A stretch of DNA of 11,492 nucleotides, taken from positions 1 to 11,492 of the forward strand of contig JBBSOW010000099.1 in the NCBI GenBank assembly GCA_038259365.1, written 5' to 3'. This DNA is from JBBSOW01 sp038259365. Its GTDB lineage: Bacteria > Actinomycetota > Actinomycetes > Propionibacteriales > Propionibacteriaceae. The notes beneath the pieces are model-generated. The model saw nothing but the letters and a program-made list of their open reading frames with translations. It was not told the DNA's origin and did not search any database. Made by a program: the position numbers and the translations under genes. Shown here piece by piece: positions 1 through 5,984 of this stretch (position 1 is its first letter; each line of letters starts with the position of its first letter).

Positions 1-1709
1 AGGGGGTGCAGTCCGGCCTGTGCCTCGACGTCTACAGGGGGCGGACCGCCGCCGGCACCAAGGCGCTCATGTGGACCTGCAAGGGTTCGGTCAACCAGCG
101 GTGGAGCGTCACCTCGGCCGACACGAACGACGAAGAGGACCCCACGGCACCCGCGAACCCGCAGGTCAGCGGCTTGACCTGCGACTCGGTCACCTTCTCT
201 TGGGAGGCGGCCTCGGACAACGTCGGGGTGGCGTCCTACGACGTCTACCGCGATGGGCAGTTCCTGACCTCCGTGGACGGTGACACCCTCTCGACCGAGC
301 TGAGCGTCGAGCCCGGAGTGGAGTGGGGCCTCTACGTCAGCGCCCAAGACGCGGCGGGCAACCTCTCCCGGGCCAGCGACACCGTCACGATCTCCCCTCC
401 GCCGTGCGAGGAGGATTCCGAGGTCCCGACAGCACCCACCGATCTCGACGGCACGGCCACCGGCACGTCGGCCCGGCTCACCTGGACCAAGGCGAGCGAC
501 AACGTCGGGGTCACCGCCTACGACGTCTATCGCGACGGCACCCGAGCGGGCACGGTCACCGGTTCTGGCGCGGACGGTCCCGTCACCGCCTACACCGACA
601 GCGGTCTAAAGCCCGAGACGACGTACGAATACGCGGTGCGGGCACGAGACGCTCAGGACAACGAGTCGGAGCCGAGCGGTTCCGCCGAGGTCACCACCGG
701 AGCGGCCTGCGGCGAGGCGGTCTGCGGGGTCACCGGAGTCGCCACCGATAACGACGTTCCGTGGGGGCTGGCGACCCTGCCGGACGGCTCGGTGCTCTAC
801 AACCGCCGCGACGCCCACGACATCATCAGACTGGACCCCGAAACCGGGAGGAAGACCACCCTTGGGAGCCTGTCAGACAAGGTCGAAGGCACCGACGGCG
901 AGGGTGGGCTCACCGGGCTGGCGATCTCGCCCGACTTCGCCGAGGACAACTGGCTCTACCTCATGTACTCCAGCAGGGTGGACAACCGGATCGTCCGGAT
1001 CAAGCTCGAGGGTGAGAGGTTGAAGACCGACACCGAGCAGGTCCTGCTCAGCGGTATCAAGCGGGCCAAGTTCCACGACGGGGGCCGCCTGCGGTTCGGA
1101 CCGGATGGGATGCTCTACGCCAGCACCGGCGACGCCGAGAACGACGGCTTGGCCCAGAAGACGTCCAGCCTCAACGGCAAGATCTTGCGGTTGGAGCCCA
1201 ACGGCGACGTGCCGGGCGACAACCCCTTCGGCAACTACGTGTGGAGCTATGGGCACCGGAACCCGCAGGGCCTGGCCTTCGACTCCCAGGGCCGGTTGTG
1301 GGAGCAGGAATTCGGCCACACCAGACAGGACGAGACCAACCTGATCGTCAAGGGCGGCAACTACGGTTGGCCCGCGTGCGAAGGCACCGCCGGCGACTGC
1401 GACGAGCCGGGCTTCATCGCGCCCAAGCGAACCTACAAGAACGAGGACGCCTCGTGCTCGGGCATCGCCATCGTCAAGGACGCCATGTATGTCGCTTGCC
1501 TCAGGGGAAAGAAGATGTTCCGCCAGGTTATCGACGGCACAAGGTTGACCAACCTGGAGACCTACTTCGACGGCACCTACGGGCGATTGCGCACCGTGGA
1601 ACCAACCGGCGACGGCGGGCTCTGGCTGACCACCTCCACCAAGGGTGACAAAGACAGCGTCCCGAACAACAGCGACGAACGGATCCTGCGCGTGTCCCTG
1701 GGGAGGTGA
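1..1709 (+). CDS. Modular lectin/FN3/glucose-sorbosone dehydrogenase-type protein (5' partial)
   Basis: The frame is open at the left edge, so the N-terminus, and any signal peptide, lies outside the window. Counting from the GTG at 6, residues 1-35 are the end of a ricin-type beta-trefoil lectin domain (SGLCLDV ... NQRWSV). Residues about 45-133 and 140-232 are two fibronectin type III domains, both with a DNVGV-x-x-YDVYRDG core. Residues about 240-567 form a glucose/sorbosone dehydrogenase (GSDH, PF07995) beta-propeller, with the HDGGRLRFGPDG and STGD strand (H357), YGHRNPQG (R418) and GGNYGWP blocks. In soluble PQQ glucose dehydrogenase the matching His is the catalytic base, so a PQQ-type aldose dehydrogenase acting outside the cell is the best inference; the cofactor is not proven. 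The lectin and FN3 parts suggest binding to polysaccharide. It ends at TGA 1707-1709 with no clear terminator. The fold call is firm, the substrate unknown. Confidence 0.88.
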   Translation, partial: GVQSGLCLDVYRGRTAAGTKALMWTCKGSVNQRWSVTSADTNDEEDPTAPANPQVSGLTCDSVTFSWEAASDNVGVASYDVYRDGQFLTSVDGDTLSTELSVEPGVEWGLYVSAQDAAGNLSRASDTVTISPPPCEEDSEVPTAPTDLDGTATGTSARLTWTKASDNVGVTAYDVYRDGTRAGTVTGSGADGPVTAYTDSGLKPETTYEYAVRARDAQDNESEPSGSAEVTTGAACGEAVCGVTGVATDNDVPWGLATLPDGSVLYNRRDAHDIIRLDPETGRKTTLGSLSDKVEGTDGEGGLTGLAISPDFAEDNWLYLMYSSRVDNRIVRIKLEGERLKTDTEQVLLSGIKRAKFHDGGRLRFGPDGMLYASTGDAENDGLAQKTSSLNGKILRLEPNGDVPGDNPFGNYVWSYGHRNPQGLAFDSQGRLWEQEFGHTRQDETNLIVKGGNYGWPACEGTAGDCDEPGFIAPKRTYKNEDASCSGIAIVKDAMYVACLRGKKMFRQVIDGTRLTNLETYFDGTYGRLRTVEPTGDGGLWLTTSTKGDKDSVPNNSDERILRVSLGR

Positions 1710-1795
1710 GCCGCTCCGGACCAAACCGGTTGGGAGACCGGATACCGCCGGTTCGCGGCGCGGTCCCCGACGAGCGGATGTGCGAGCATGCAGGC

Positions 1796-2536
1796 ATGGT
1801 GCGAAAAGACGATCAACAGCCCGCCGGCGGCCGCGAACCCCGCACGGTCATCATCGAGACCGCCGACGGGTCCCTGCCCTGTTACCTCTGGCTGCCCGCC
1901 TCGGGGCAGGGCCCCGGGCTGGTGCTGTGCCAGGAGATCTTCGGCCTCAGCGATTACATCCAGGCGCGAGCGGCCGATCTCGCCCAGCTGGGCTACGTGG
2001 TGTTGGCCCCCGAGTTCTACCACCGGCTACCTGCCCAGACCGTGGACGAGACCCGCGAAGACTTCCTGCAACAGGGCATGGCCCTAGCCGGTGGGGTCGA
2101 CTGGAGCGTTGCGGTCGGCGAGGGCGTTGCCGCTCTGGAGTGGCTGGAACGCCAGGAGTACGTCGAGGGCCCCCCCGGCCTGATCGGTTTCTGCTTCGGC
2201 GGCGGGCTGGCGTTCAACATCGCCGCCGCGAGCGAGCCGTCGACCCTGGTGAGCTATTACGGCTCCGCGCTGCCTGGCCTGCTCCACCTGGCGGATCGGG
2301 TCCGCTGCCCCCAGCTGCACCACTTCGGTGAATCCGACAGCTTCATCGCCCCCGAGCAGGTGGCGGCCATCAGGGCGGCCGTGACCGCAGGCGGAAAGGC
2401 CGAATTCCATACCTACCCCGGCGCCGATCACGCCTTCGACAACACCCTCCCTGCCTTCCATCACCCGGCAGCGGCCGAAGCGGCCTGGCCGCGGACCGTC
2501 GAATTTCTCGCGCGCACGTTGAAGGTGGGTGGATGA
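1796..2536 (+). CDS. Dienelactone hydrolase-family alpha/beta hydrolase
   Basis: A 246-residue protein of the dienelactone hydrolase family (DLH, PF01738), whose members hydrolyse dienelactones or other small esters in the cytoplasm. The triad is visible: nucleophile C133 in GFCFGGG, D181 in ESDSFIAPE, and H212 in GADHAFDN. The family glutamate that activates the cysteine is E47 in CQEIFGLS. Length matches the family. The frame stays open upstream to a GTG at 1706 overlapping the previous stop, and there is another in-frame ATG at 1778, but family similarity starts near residue 16 of the form chosen here (RTVIIETADG). ATG 1796 has no Shine-Dalgarno; a weak GAGCAT box at 1784-1789 lies 6 bases before it, so translation may be leaderless. 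The family is clear, the true substrate is not, and the start is moderately certain. Confidence 0.88.
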   Translation: MVRKDDQQPAGGREPRTVIIETADGSLPCYLWLPASGQGPGLVLCQEIFGLSDYIQARAADLAQLGYVVLAPEFYHRLPAQTVDETREDFLQQGMALAGGVDWSVAVGEGVAALEWLERQEYVEGPPGLIGFCFGGGLAFNIAAASEPSTLVSYYGSALPGLLHLADRVRCPQLHHFGESDSFIAPEQVAAIRAAVTAGGKAEFHTYPGADHAFDNTLPAFHHPAAAEAAWPRTVEFLARTLKVGG

Positions 2537-2591
2537 TCTGGCCCTCCATCTGCGGGGCGCATCGCCGCGATGAGCAAGGTTGGCGAGTTCT

Positions 2592-2600
2592 TGCTATAGT
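2592..2600 (+). promoter_or_regulatory. Extended -10 promoter of tRNA-Leu
   Basis: TGC followed directly by TATAGT (2595-2600) is a near-consensus extended -10 element. Transcription would begin at about 2607, eight bases before the mature tRNA. No good -35 hexamer lies at the right distance (TGAGCA at 2571-2576 is poor), which fits an extended -10 promoter. Confidence 0.6.
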
Positions 2601-2614
2601 TTCCGACGCATCAA

Positions 2615-2700
2615 GTCCGGGTGGCGGAATAGGTAGACGCGCTAGCTTGAGGTGCTAGTGCCCGTTATAGGGCGTGGAGGTTCAAGTCCTCTCTCGGACA
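2615..2700 (+). tRNA. tRNA-Leu (anticodon GAG)
   Basis: A full class II tRNA cloverleaf can be drawn. The acceptor stem is GTCCGGG (2615-2621) with CTCGGAC (2693-2699), containing one G-T pair, followed by discriminator A2700. The anticodon stem is CTAGC (2642-2646) with GCTAG (2654-2658), and the loop TTGAGGT carries GAG at 2649-2651. A long variable arm CCC...GGG (2661-2672) is typical of leucine tRNAs. The T stem GGAGG/CCTCT encloses TTCAAGT at 2681-2687. It reads CTC and CTT codons. The bases after the discriminator are CAA rather than CCA, so the 3' CCA must be added after transcription. Confidence 0.97.
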
Positions 2701-2708
2701 CAAGGCTC

Positions 2709-2749
2709 AACCCCCAGTCGACGGGCAAAAGGCCGGCGGACTGGGGGTT
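2709..2749 (+). terminator. Hairpin terminator after tRNA-Leu
   Basis: AACCCCCAGTC (2709-2719) pairs perfectly with GACTGGGGGTT (2739-2749), giving an 11-bp stem around a 19-base loop, nine bases after the tRNA. No long T tract follows, only TT at the base of the stem, which is common for terminators in high-GC actinobacteria. Confidence 0.75.
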
Positions 2750-2936
2750 CGTCAGGTCCGGGCTCGGGTGTCAGGGCCCACGAACCCGTTCGGTATACGC
2801 TCGGCCGCCTCGACCACGAAGGCAGAAGCGCAACCTGCCCGCCCCGCTCCCATGTGCCTAGCCCCGCGCCGTGGATCGGGTTGGTCACCCAAGCTGATTG
2901 CGCCCCGGGGAGGCGAACCGACCTCGGATGTCTTGA

Positions 2937-3218
2937 TTACCCCTGGGCGTTTGGGGCAGCTGCATCCAGGTCGGAGGCCGTGCGTTTGGTCCAGATCTTC
3001 CAAAGCCCGTAGACCGCCACGAGCGCCCAGACGGCTTCCAGGATGAACAGGCCCGGGTTGAAGGGCGAGATTGCGGTGTAGGTGAATCCCAGCGCGCCGA
3101 GGAAGTTCAAGGTCTGATAGAGCGGCGAGACCGCTTTCAACAGTCCGAAATTCAGGGCTCCGAACGCCACGACGAAGCAGACGCCGGCAACGATCCCGAT
3201 CCCGTATGAATAAGCCAT
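2937..3218 (-). CDS. Small three-helix membrane protein, CBU_0592/SemiSWEET-like (distal paralog)
   Basis: A 93-residue protein with three predicted membrane helices: about residues 4-28, 31-52 and 55-75, followed by a short charged tail. The core YQTLNFLGALGF and the later EAVWALVAVYGLWKIW match the pattern of the CBU_0592-like family of small membrane proteins, which resemble SemiSWEET half-transporters in size and helix number. No substrate is known for the family. It is the second gene of a leftward pair: its ATG at 3218 lies 32 bases after the stop of its paralog at 3251-3526, behind a purine-rich GGAAAGAG. The two proteins share the blocks YQ-x-LNF-x-GA, PFN-x-G and KIW, so they arose by duplication. 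The stop is TAA. The call rests on pattern recognition; the transport role is inference. Confidence 0.72.
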   Translation of the reverse strand: MAYSYGIGIVAGVCFVVAFGALNFGLLKAVSPLYQTLNFLGALGFTYTAISPFNPGLFILEAVWALVAVYGLWKIWTKRTASDLDAAAPNAQG

Positions 3219-3250
3219 CTTCTACATCTCTTTCCGTGAGAGCATCTCGA

Positions 3251-3526
3251 TCAAACGGCCGGGTCTGAGGTGACCGGCGCCCGTTTTCGTCGCGCCAGCC
3301 AGATCTTGATGATCCCGTAGAGGCCGAGGAGCGACCAGATGAGTTCGGTCCAAAAGACACCGATGTTGAACGGGTTGGCGGCCGAGGCCGTGAGGAAGCC
3401 GGCACCGACGAAGTTGAGGACCTGATAGGTGTAATGGTCCGGGGTGAGCTTGCCAAGGTTGAGCAACGCGAAAGCTGCGAGGAGCGCGACAGACGCGATG
3501 AGTCCAAAGATCACCATTGCCGACAT
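3251..3526 (-). CDS. Small three-helix membrane protein, CBU_0592/SemiSWEET-like (proximal paralog)
   Basis: A 91-residue membrane protein and first gene of the leftward pair. Helices lie roughly at residues 3-21, 29-48 and 55-77, with the blocks YQVLNFVGAGFL, PFNIGVF and WSLLGLYGIIKIW aligned to its neighbour at 2937-3218. The tail is basic (ARRKRAP). The frame is open for 13 further codons upstream, but ATG 3526 is preceded by a good ribosome site, AAGGA at 3540-3536, nine bases away, and family similarity begins here. SemiSWEET-type proteins work as dimers of three-helix units, so the pair could form a heterodimer; this is inference. It shares its control region with the molybdo-cytochrome operon on the other strand. 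Function unknown. Confidence 0.75.
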   Translation of the reverse strand: MSAMVIFGLIASVALLAAFALLNLGKLTPDHYTYQVLNFVGAGFLTASAANPFNIGVFWTELIWSLLGLYGIIKIWLARRKRAPVTSDPAV

Positions 3527-3587
3527 GGGAACCGATCCTTTCCAGCTGTCCGGGTGAGCAGACAACTTGGTGATTCCGGCCGCGACT

Positions 3588-3631
3588 CGCAGGCGTCGCT
3601 GGGTGGAGGTCCAACGTAGGTGACGCCTGCG
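3588..3631. repeat. Perfect 10-bp inverted repeat
   Basis: CGCAGGCGTC at 3588-3597 is the exact reverse complement of GACGCCTGCG at 3622-3631, with 24 bases between. On the minus strand it would lie about 60-100 bases before the start of the gene at 3526, within a possible 5' leader. A smaller hairpin, GCGAC (3582-3586) with GTCGC (3595-3599), uses part of the same arm and would compete with it. Confidence 0.7.
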
Positions 3632-3670
3632 GTTGGTTTCTTGCGGGGCGGAACCTCAACCTACTGTTGG
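3611..3670. repeat. Second inverted repeat, interleaved with the first
   Basis: CCAACGTAGGT at 3611-3621 pairs with ACCTACTGTTGG at 3659-3670 over 11 bp with one bulged base (T3665). One arm lies inside the loop of the 3588-3631 repeat and directly abuts its right arm; the other arm lies outside. The two repeats are therefore interleaved rather than nested. Confidence 0.6.
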
Positions 3671-3709
3671 TCCCCTGTGCCCGTTCGGGGTGGGGGTGGC
3701 CCGTGAAGG

Positions 3710-3735
3710 TCGAGTCTTCGGGGGAGGGGACTCGA
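3710..3735. repeat. Hairpin or operator-like inverted repeat
   Basis: TCGAGTC (3710-3716) and GACTCGA (3729-3735) form a perfect 7-bp stem around a 12-base G-rich loop. It sits in the middle of the divergent region without a T tract, so an operator or a chance repeat is as likely as a terminator. Confidence 0.4.
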
Positions 3736-3836
3736 TCGTTCCGGTTCCGCACGCCCTCGCCGCTCACGCCCGAGCCACCACAACCGCGTCTGCACCCGCC
3801 CGAAACGACAAGAGACCGTGGCGATAGCTTTACTGC

Positions 3837-3880
3837 ATCAACACCGAGCCAGCACCGCTATCAACCGCGAGCCAGCACCG
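3837..3880 (+). repeat. Tandem-type direct repeat before the redox operon
   Basis: Two 21-base copies at 3837-3857 and 3860-3880 agree at 19 positions. Both contain the 13-mer CGAGCCAGCACCG (3845-3857 and 3868-3880). They are offset by 23 bases, about two helical turns, and end six bases before the ribosome site of the gene at 3902. A regulator site or a leader element is possible; simple slippage duplication is the alternative. Confidence 0.55.
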
Positions 3881-3901
3881 TCCGTGAAGGAGTGCACGAC
3901 T

Positions 3902-4429
3902 ATGGAGGACAAGAGGTCTCCCACTCTCCTTGCGGGAGTCGACTTCCGCGGCACGGCTAACGCGACGGAGCGGGTCTCCGAGCACATCAAACCGGGTAAG
4001 AAACGCGCCCCGTTCCTGCGCTACATACGCATCAACCTCCCGCGGACCGTCCGGTTGGTTCTGCTGGCCGTCGTCGCCGTCGTCGGCGCAGCAGCCGCGG
4101 TGACCGCCCTGGGCGAGATCGAGCCGTTCCCCTTCGCCGACCCGATGCTGTGGGCCGTCTGCGGCGCGTCGCTGGTCTTCGTGGCAGTGGGGCTCGTGAC
4201 GTCGGCCCGGTTGTGGGTATGGGGCACAGGAATCACCGGAGCCGCCCTAGGTATCTACCTCGTCGGCATCGTGGGCACCGCCCCGTACGTCTGGAACGGC
4301 GCCAGCATCCCCCAGGCCGCGATATGGAATCTCATGCTGTTTGCCTCGTTGGCCTATCTGATCGCGTACGCGGCCTTGCGGTACGGCATGATCGTCGCCG
4401 CTCCGGACAACCAGAACTTCATGGACTGA
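3902..4429 (+). CDS. Four-helix membrane protein of unknown function, redox operon gene 1
   Basis: A 175-residue protein not recognised as a named family. It has a soluble basic N-terminus of about 48 residues (KPGKKRAPFLRYIRINLPR), then four hydrophobic helices at about 49-70, 83-101, 104-126 and 137-158, and a short polar tail. No His pair or Cys motif typical of haem or metal binding is obvious. By the positive-inside rule both ends face the cytoplasm. Start ATG 3902 is chosen because GAAGGAG (3886-3892) lies nine bases upstream; the frame also runs back to a GTG at 3818 with no such site. The stop lies 14 bases before the cytochrome-molybdopterin gene, so the two are surely cotranscribed. 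A structural subunit or anchor for that enzyme is a reasonable guess, not shown. Confidence 0.8.
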   Translation: MEDKRSPTLLAGVDFRGTANATERVSEHIKPGKKRAPFLRYIRINLPRTVRLVLLAVVAVVGAAAAVTALGEIEPFPFADPMLWAVCGASLVFVAVGLVTSARLWVWGTGITGAALGIYLVGIVGTAPYVWNGASIPQAAIWNLMLFASLAYLIAYAALRYGMIVAAPDNQNFMD

Positions 4430-4443
4430 GAAGGAGATTCGAC

Positions 4444-5961
4444 ATGGATCTTGGATTTCCGTGGTGGCTCCGCGTGGAGCACTTCCTCAACATCATCTTC
4501 ATCTCCTTCCTGGTTCGCTCGGGCATCGAGATCTTGGGCACCTACCCCAAGCTGTACCGTTCGCAGCACAACGTCTCGGGTACGTCATGGGCGCAGTTCA
4601 CCATTCAGGAGCAGCCCAAGCACAAGTACTACACGGTCGGCGGCGAGTACGACGATTACTCTCCCCGCATCTCCCTGCCGGGCCGCGGCCTGTTGGGTCT
4701 TGGCCGGTACTGGCACTTCATCACGGTCACCGGATTCGTCGCCAGCTGGGTGATCTACTTCGTGCTACTGATCGGCACCGGGCAATGGCGACGCTACGTC
4801 CCCACCTTCTTGGATGTCTTCGAACAAGCCGGCAACGACATGCTGGCCTATCTGGCCTTCACGGTTCCAGAACCCGTGGGGGGAGCGGTGTTCAACGGGA
4901 TCCAGCAGCTCACCTACGGCGGCGTGATCCTGATCCTCACCCCGCTGGTGATCATCACGGGAGCGTTCCAGTCTCCGGCCATCGCCAACCATTTCTCCCG
5001 CATCACACGCGCGGTCGGTGGCCGCCAGGTGATCCGCAGCATCCACTTCTTCTGCCTCGTGGGTTACGTCGCGTTCTTCGTCATCCACGTGGCCATGGTG
5101 GTCGTTCACGGCTACCTGCACGAGACGGCGAAGATGGTGTTCGGCAACTCCGGCCAGCCATTGGCCGGTGGGCTCATCTTCTCCGCGGGCCTCCTTCTCG
5201 TGGTGATCCTGCACGTTCTCGCCACGAGGTGGACGCTCAAGGACGGTCGCGCCGTCGAGAGACTGGCCAACGTGGTCGTGCGGCCATGGTCGAACCTGCT
5301 CTACAAGTTGCCGGCGCGGATGCACTACGACCGTTCCAACATCTCCGGCGAGGACAAGGGACTCGCCAACACCACCCACAACTTCCGCGGCAGCGGCAGG
5401 CCACCGGAGACCGACGAATACCTGGCCCTGATGGCCAACGGCTACGAGGACGACTATGTGCTCGAGATCGGAGGTTACGTCGAACGCCCGATGACGCTCA
5501 CCGTGCAGGACCTGCGGGACCTCGCCGACGGTCATTCCCAGACGACCCTGCATCACTGCGTGCAGGGGTTCACCTCGATCGGCAAGTGGCGTGGCATCAC
5601 CGTTTCAGACCTACTGGATCTGGCTGGCCCCTTGCCGGGCGCCACCGACGTCATGTACACGAGCTTTCAGGACATGGGCCGCGACGATGCCCTGTACGAG
5701 GGTGGCATGTACTACGAGTCCAACCCGATGGTCGAGGCGCGGATGCCTCAGACGCTCATCGCCTTCGAGCTCAACGACGACGGTGAGATCCCGGCCAAGA
5801 ACGGAGCACCCGTACGTCTGCGCATGGAGACCTCGACCGGGTTCCGCAGCCTGAAGTGGCTGGAACGCATCGAGGTGGTCAACCGCTACGACATCGTCGG
5901 CGAGGGACGCGGTGGCTACTTCGAGGACGCCGACTTCTACGACCGCAACCAGTTGATCTGA
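4444..5961 (+). CDS. Membrane cytochrome b fused to a molybdopterin oxidoreductase domain
   Basis: A 505-residue fusion. Residues 1-265 are a cytochrome b561/formate dehydrogenase gamma-like membrane part with five helices at about 11-33, 89-113, 157-177, 199-224 and 240-261. Candidate haem ligands are H13, H91, H201 and H215. Residues about 325-490 are a sulfite-oxidase-fold molybdopterin domain (PF00174): C372 in LHHCVQGFTSIGKWRGI fits the molybdenum-ligating cysteine, and VRLRMETSTGFRSLKWLERIE is the usual closing block, as in MsrP/YedY. There is no Tat signal. Basic loops after helices 3 and 5 place the molybdenum domain in the cytoplasm, a topology like NarI. The protein should move electrons between a substrate and the quinone pool; direction and substrate are unknown. 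ATG 4444 follows AAGGAG (4431-4436) by seven bases. Similar fusions exist in other bacteria, so the architecture itself is not new. Confidence 0.9.
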   Translation: MDLGFPWWLRVEHFLNIIFISFLVRSGIEILGTYPKLYRSQHNVSGTSWAQFTIQEQPKHKYYTVGGEYDDYSPRISLPGRGLLGLGRYWHFITVTGFVASWVIYFVLLIGTGQWRRYVPTFLDVFEQAGNDMLAYLAFTVPEPVGGAVFNGIQQLTYGGVILILTPLVIITGAFQSPAIANHFSRITRAVGGRQVIRSIHFFCLVGYVAFFVIHVAMVVVHGYLHETAKMVFGNSGQPLAGGLIFSAGLLLVVILHVLATRWTLKDGRAVERLANVVVRPWSNLLYKLPARMHYDRSNISGEDKGLANTTHNFRGSGRPPETDEYLALMANGYEDDYVLEIGGYVERPMTLTVQDLRDLADGHSQTTLHHCVQGFTSIGKWRGITVSDLLDLAGPLPGATDVMYTSFQDMGRDDALYEGGMYYESNPMVEARMPQTLIAFELNDDGEIPAKNGAPVRLRMETSTGFRSLKWLERIEVVNRYDIVGEGRGGYFEDADFYDRNQLI

Positions 5962-5984
5962 TGGCCAGCAGGGAGGAAGGGAGC

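Larger units (their letters stand above)
3527..3901. promoter_or_regulatory. Divergent intergenic control region
   Basis: This 375-base gap separates the leftward membrane-protein pair from the rightward molybdo-cytochrome operon, so it should hold both promoters. No convincing coding frame is seen. It contains two interleaved inverted repeats (3588-3631 and 3611-3670), a 7-bp hairpin (3710-3735) and a 21-base direct repeat (3837-3880). Possible -10 hexamers are TAGCTT (3825-3830) for the rightward operon, and TAGGTT read on the minus strand at 3663-3658 for the leftward pair. Neither has a recognisable -35, so promoter positions are tentative. Confidence 0.6.

Noticed and set aside
873..1724. 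Long open frame on the minus strand across the sugar-dehydrogenase gene (283 codons).
   Set aside because: It mirrors a clear GSDH coding frame, matches no family and is expected from GC-rich third positions on the opposite strand.
1724..1753. AACCGG...CCGGTT repeat after the sugar-dehydrogenase gene as a terminator.
   Set aside because: A 6-bp stem with competing internal pairings and no T tract; equally likely by chance at this GC content.
1706..1795. Upstream GTG start (1706) for the dienelactone hydrolase, overlapping the previous stop.
   Set aside because: The ribosome-like GGGGAGG runs into the GTG with no spacing, and the added 30 residues do not resemble the family N-terminus.
2615..2750. 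tRNA-Leu as an integration (att) site for a mobile element.
   Set aside because: No second copy of the tRNA 3' end, integrase gene or foreign-looking segment is visible in the window.
2751..2936. The 186-base stretch between the tRNA terminator and the leftward membrane pair.
   Set aside because: Nothing supportable was seen: no coding frame with family features, no RNA gene, and no convincing terminator for the leftward pair.
2752..3507. Minus-strand frame of 251 codons overlapping the two small membrane proteins.
   Set aside because: Its product is Ser/Arg/Pro-rich without fold signatures, whereas the two short frames give aligned three-helix paralogs with their own ribosome sites.
4461..5786. 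Plus-strand alternative frame of 441 codons within the molybdo-cytochrome gene.
   Set aside because: Arg/His/Gly-rich nonsense product; the competing frame holds the cytochrome b and molybdopterin motifs.
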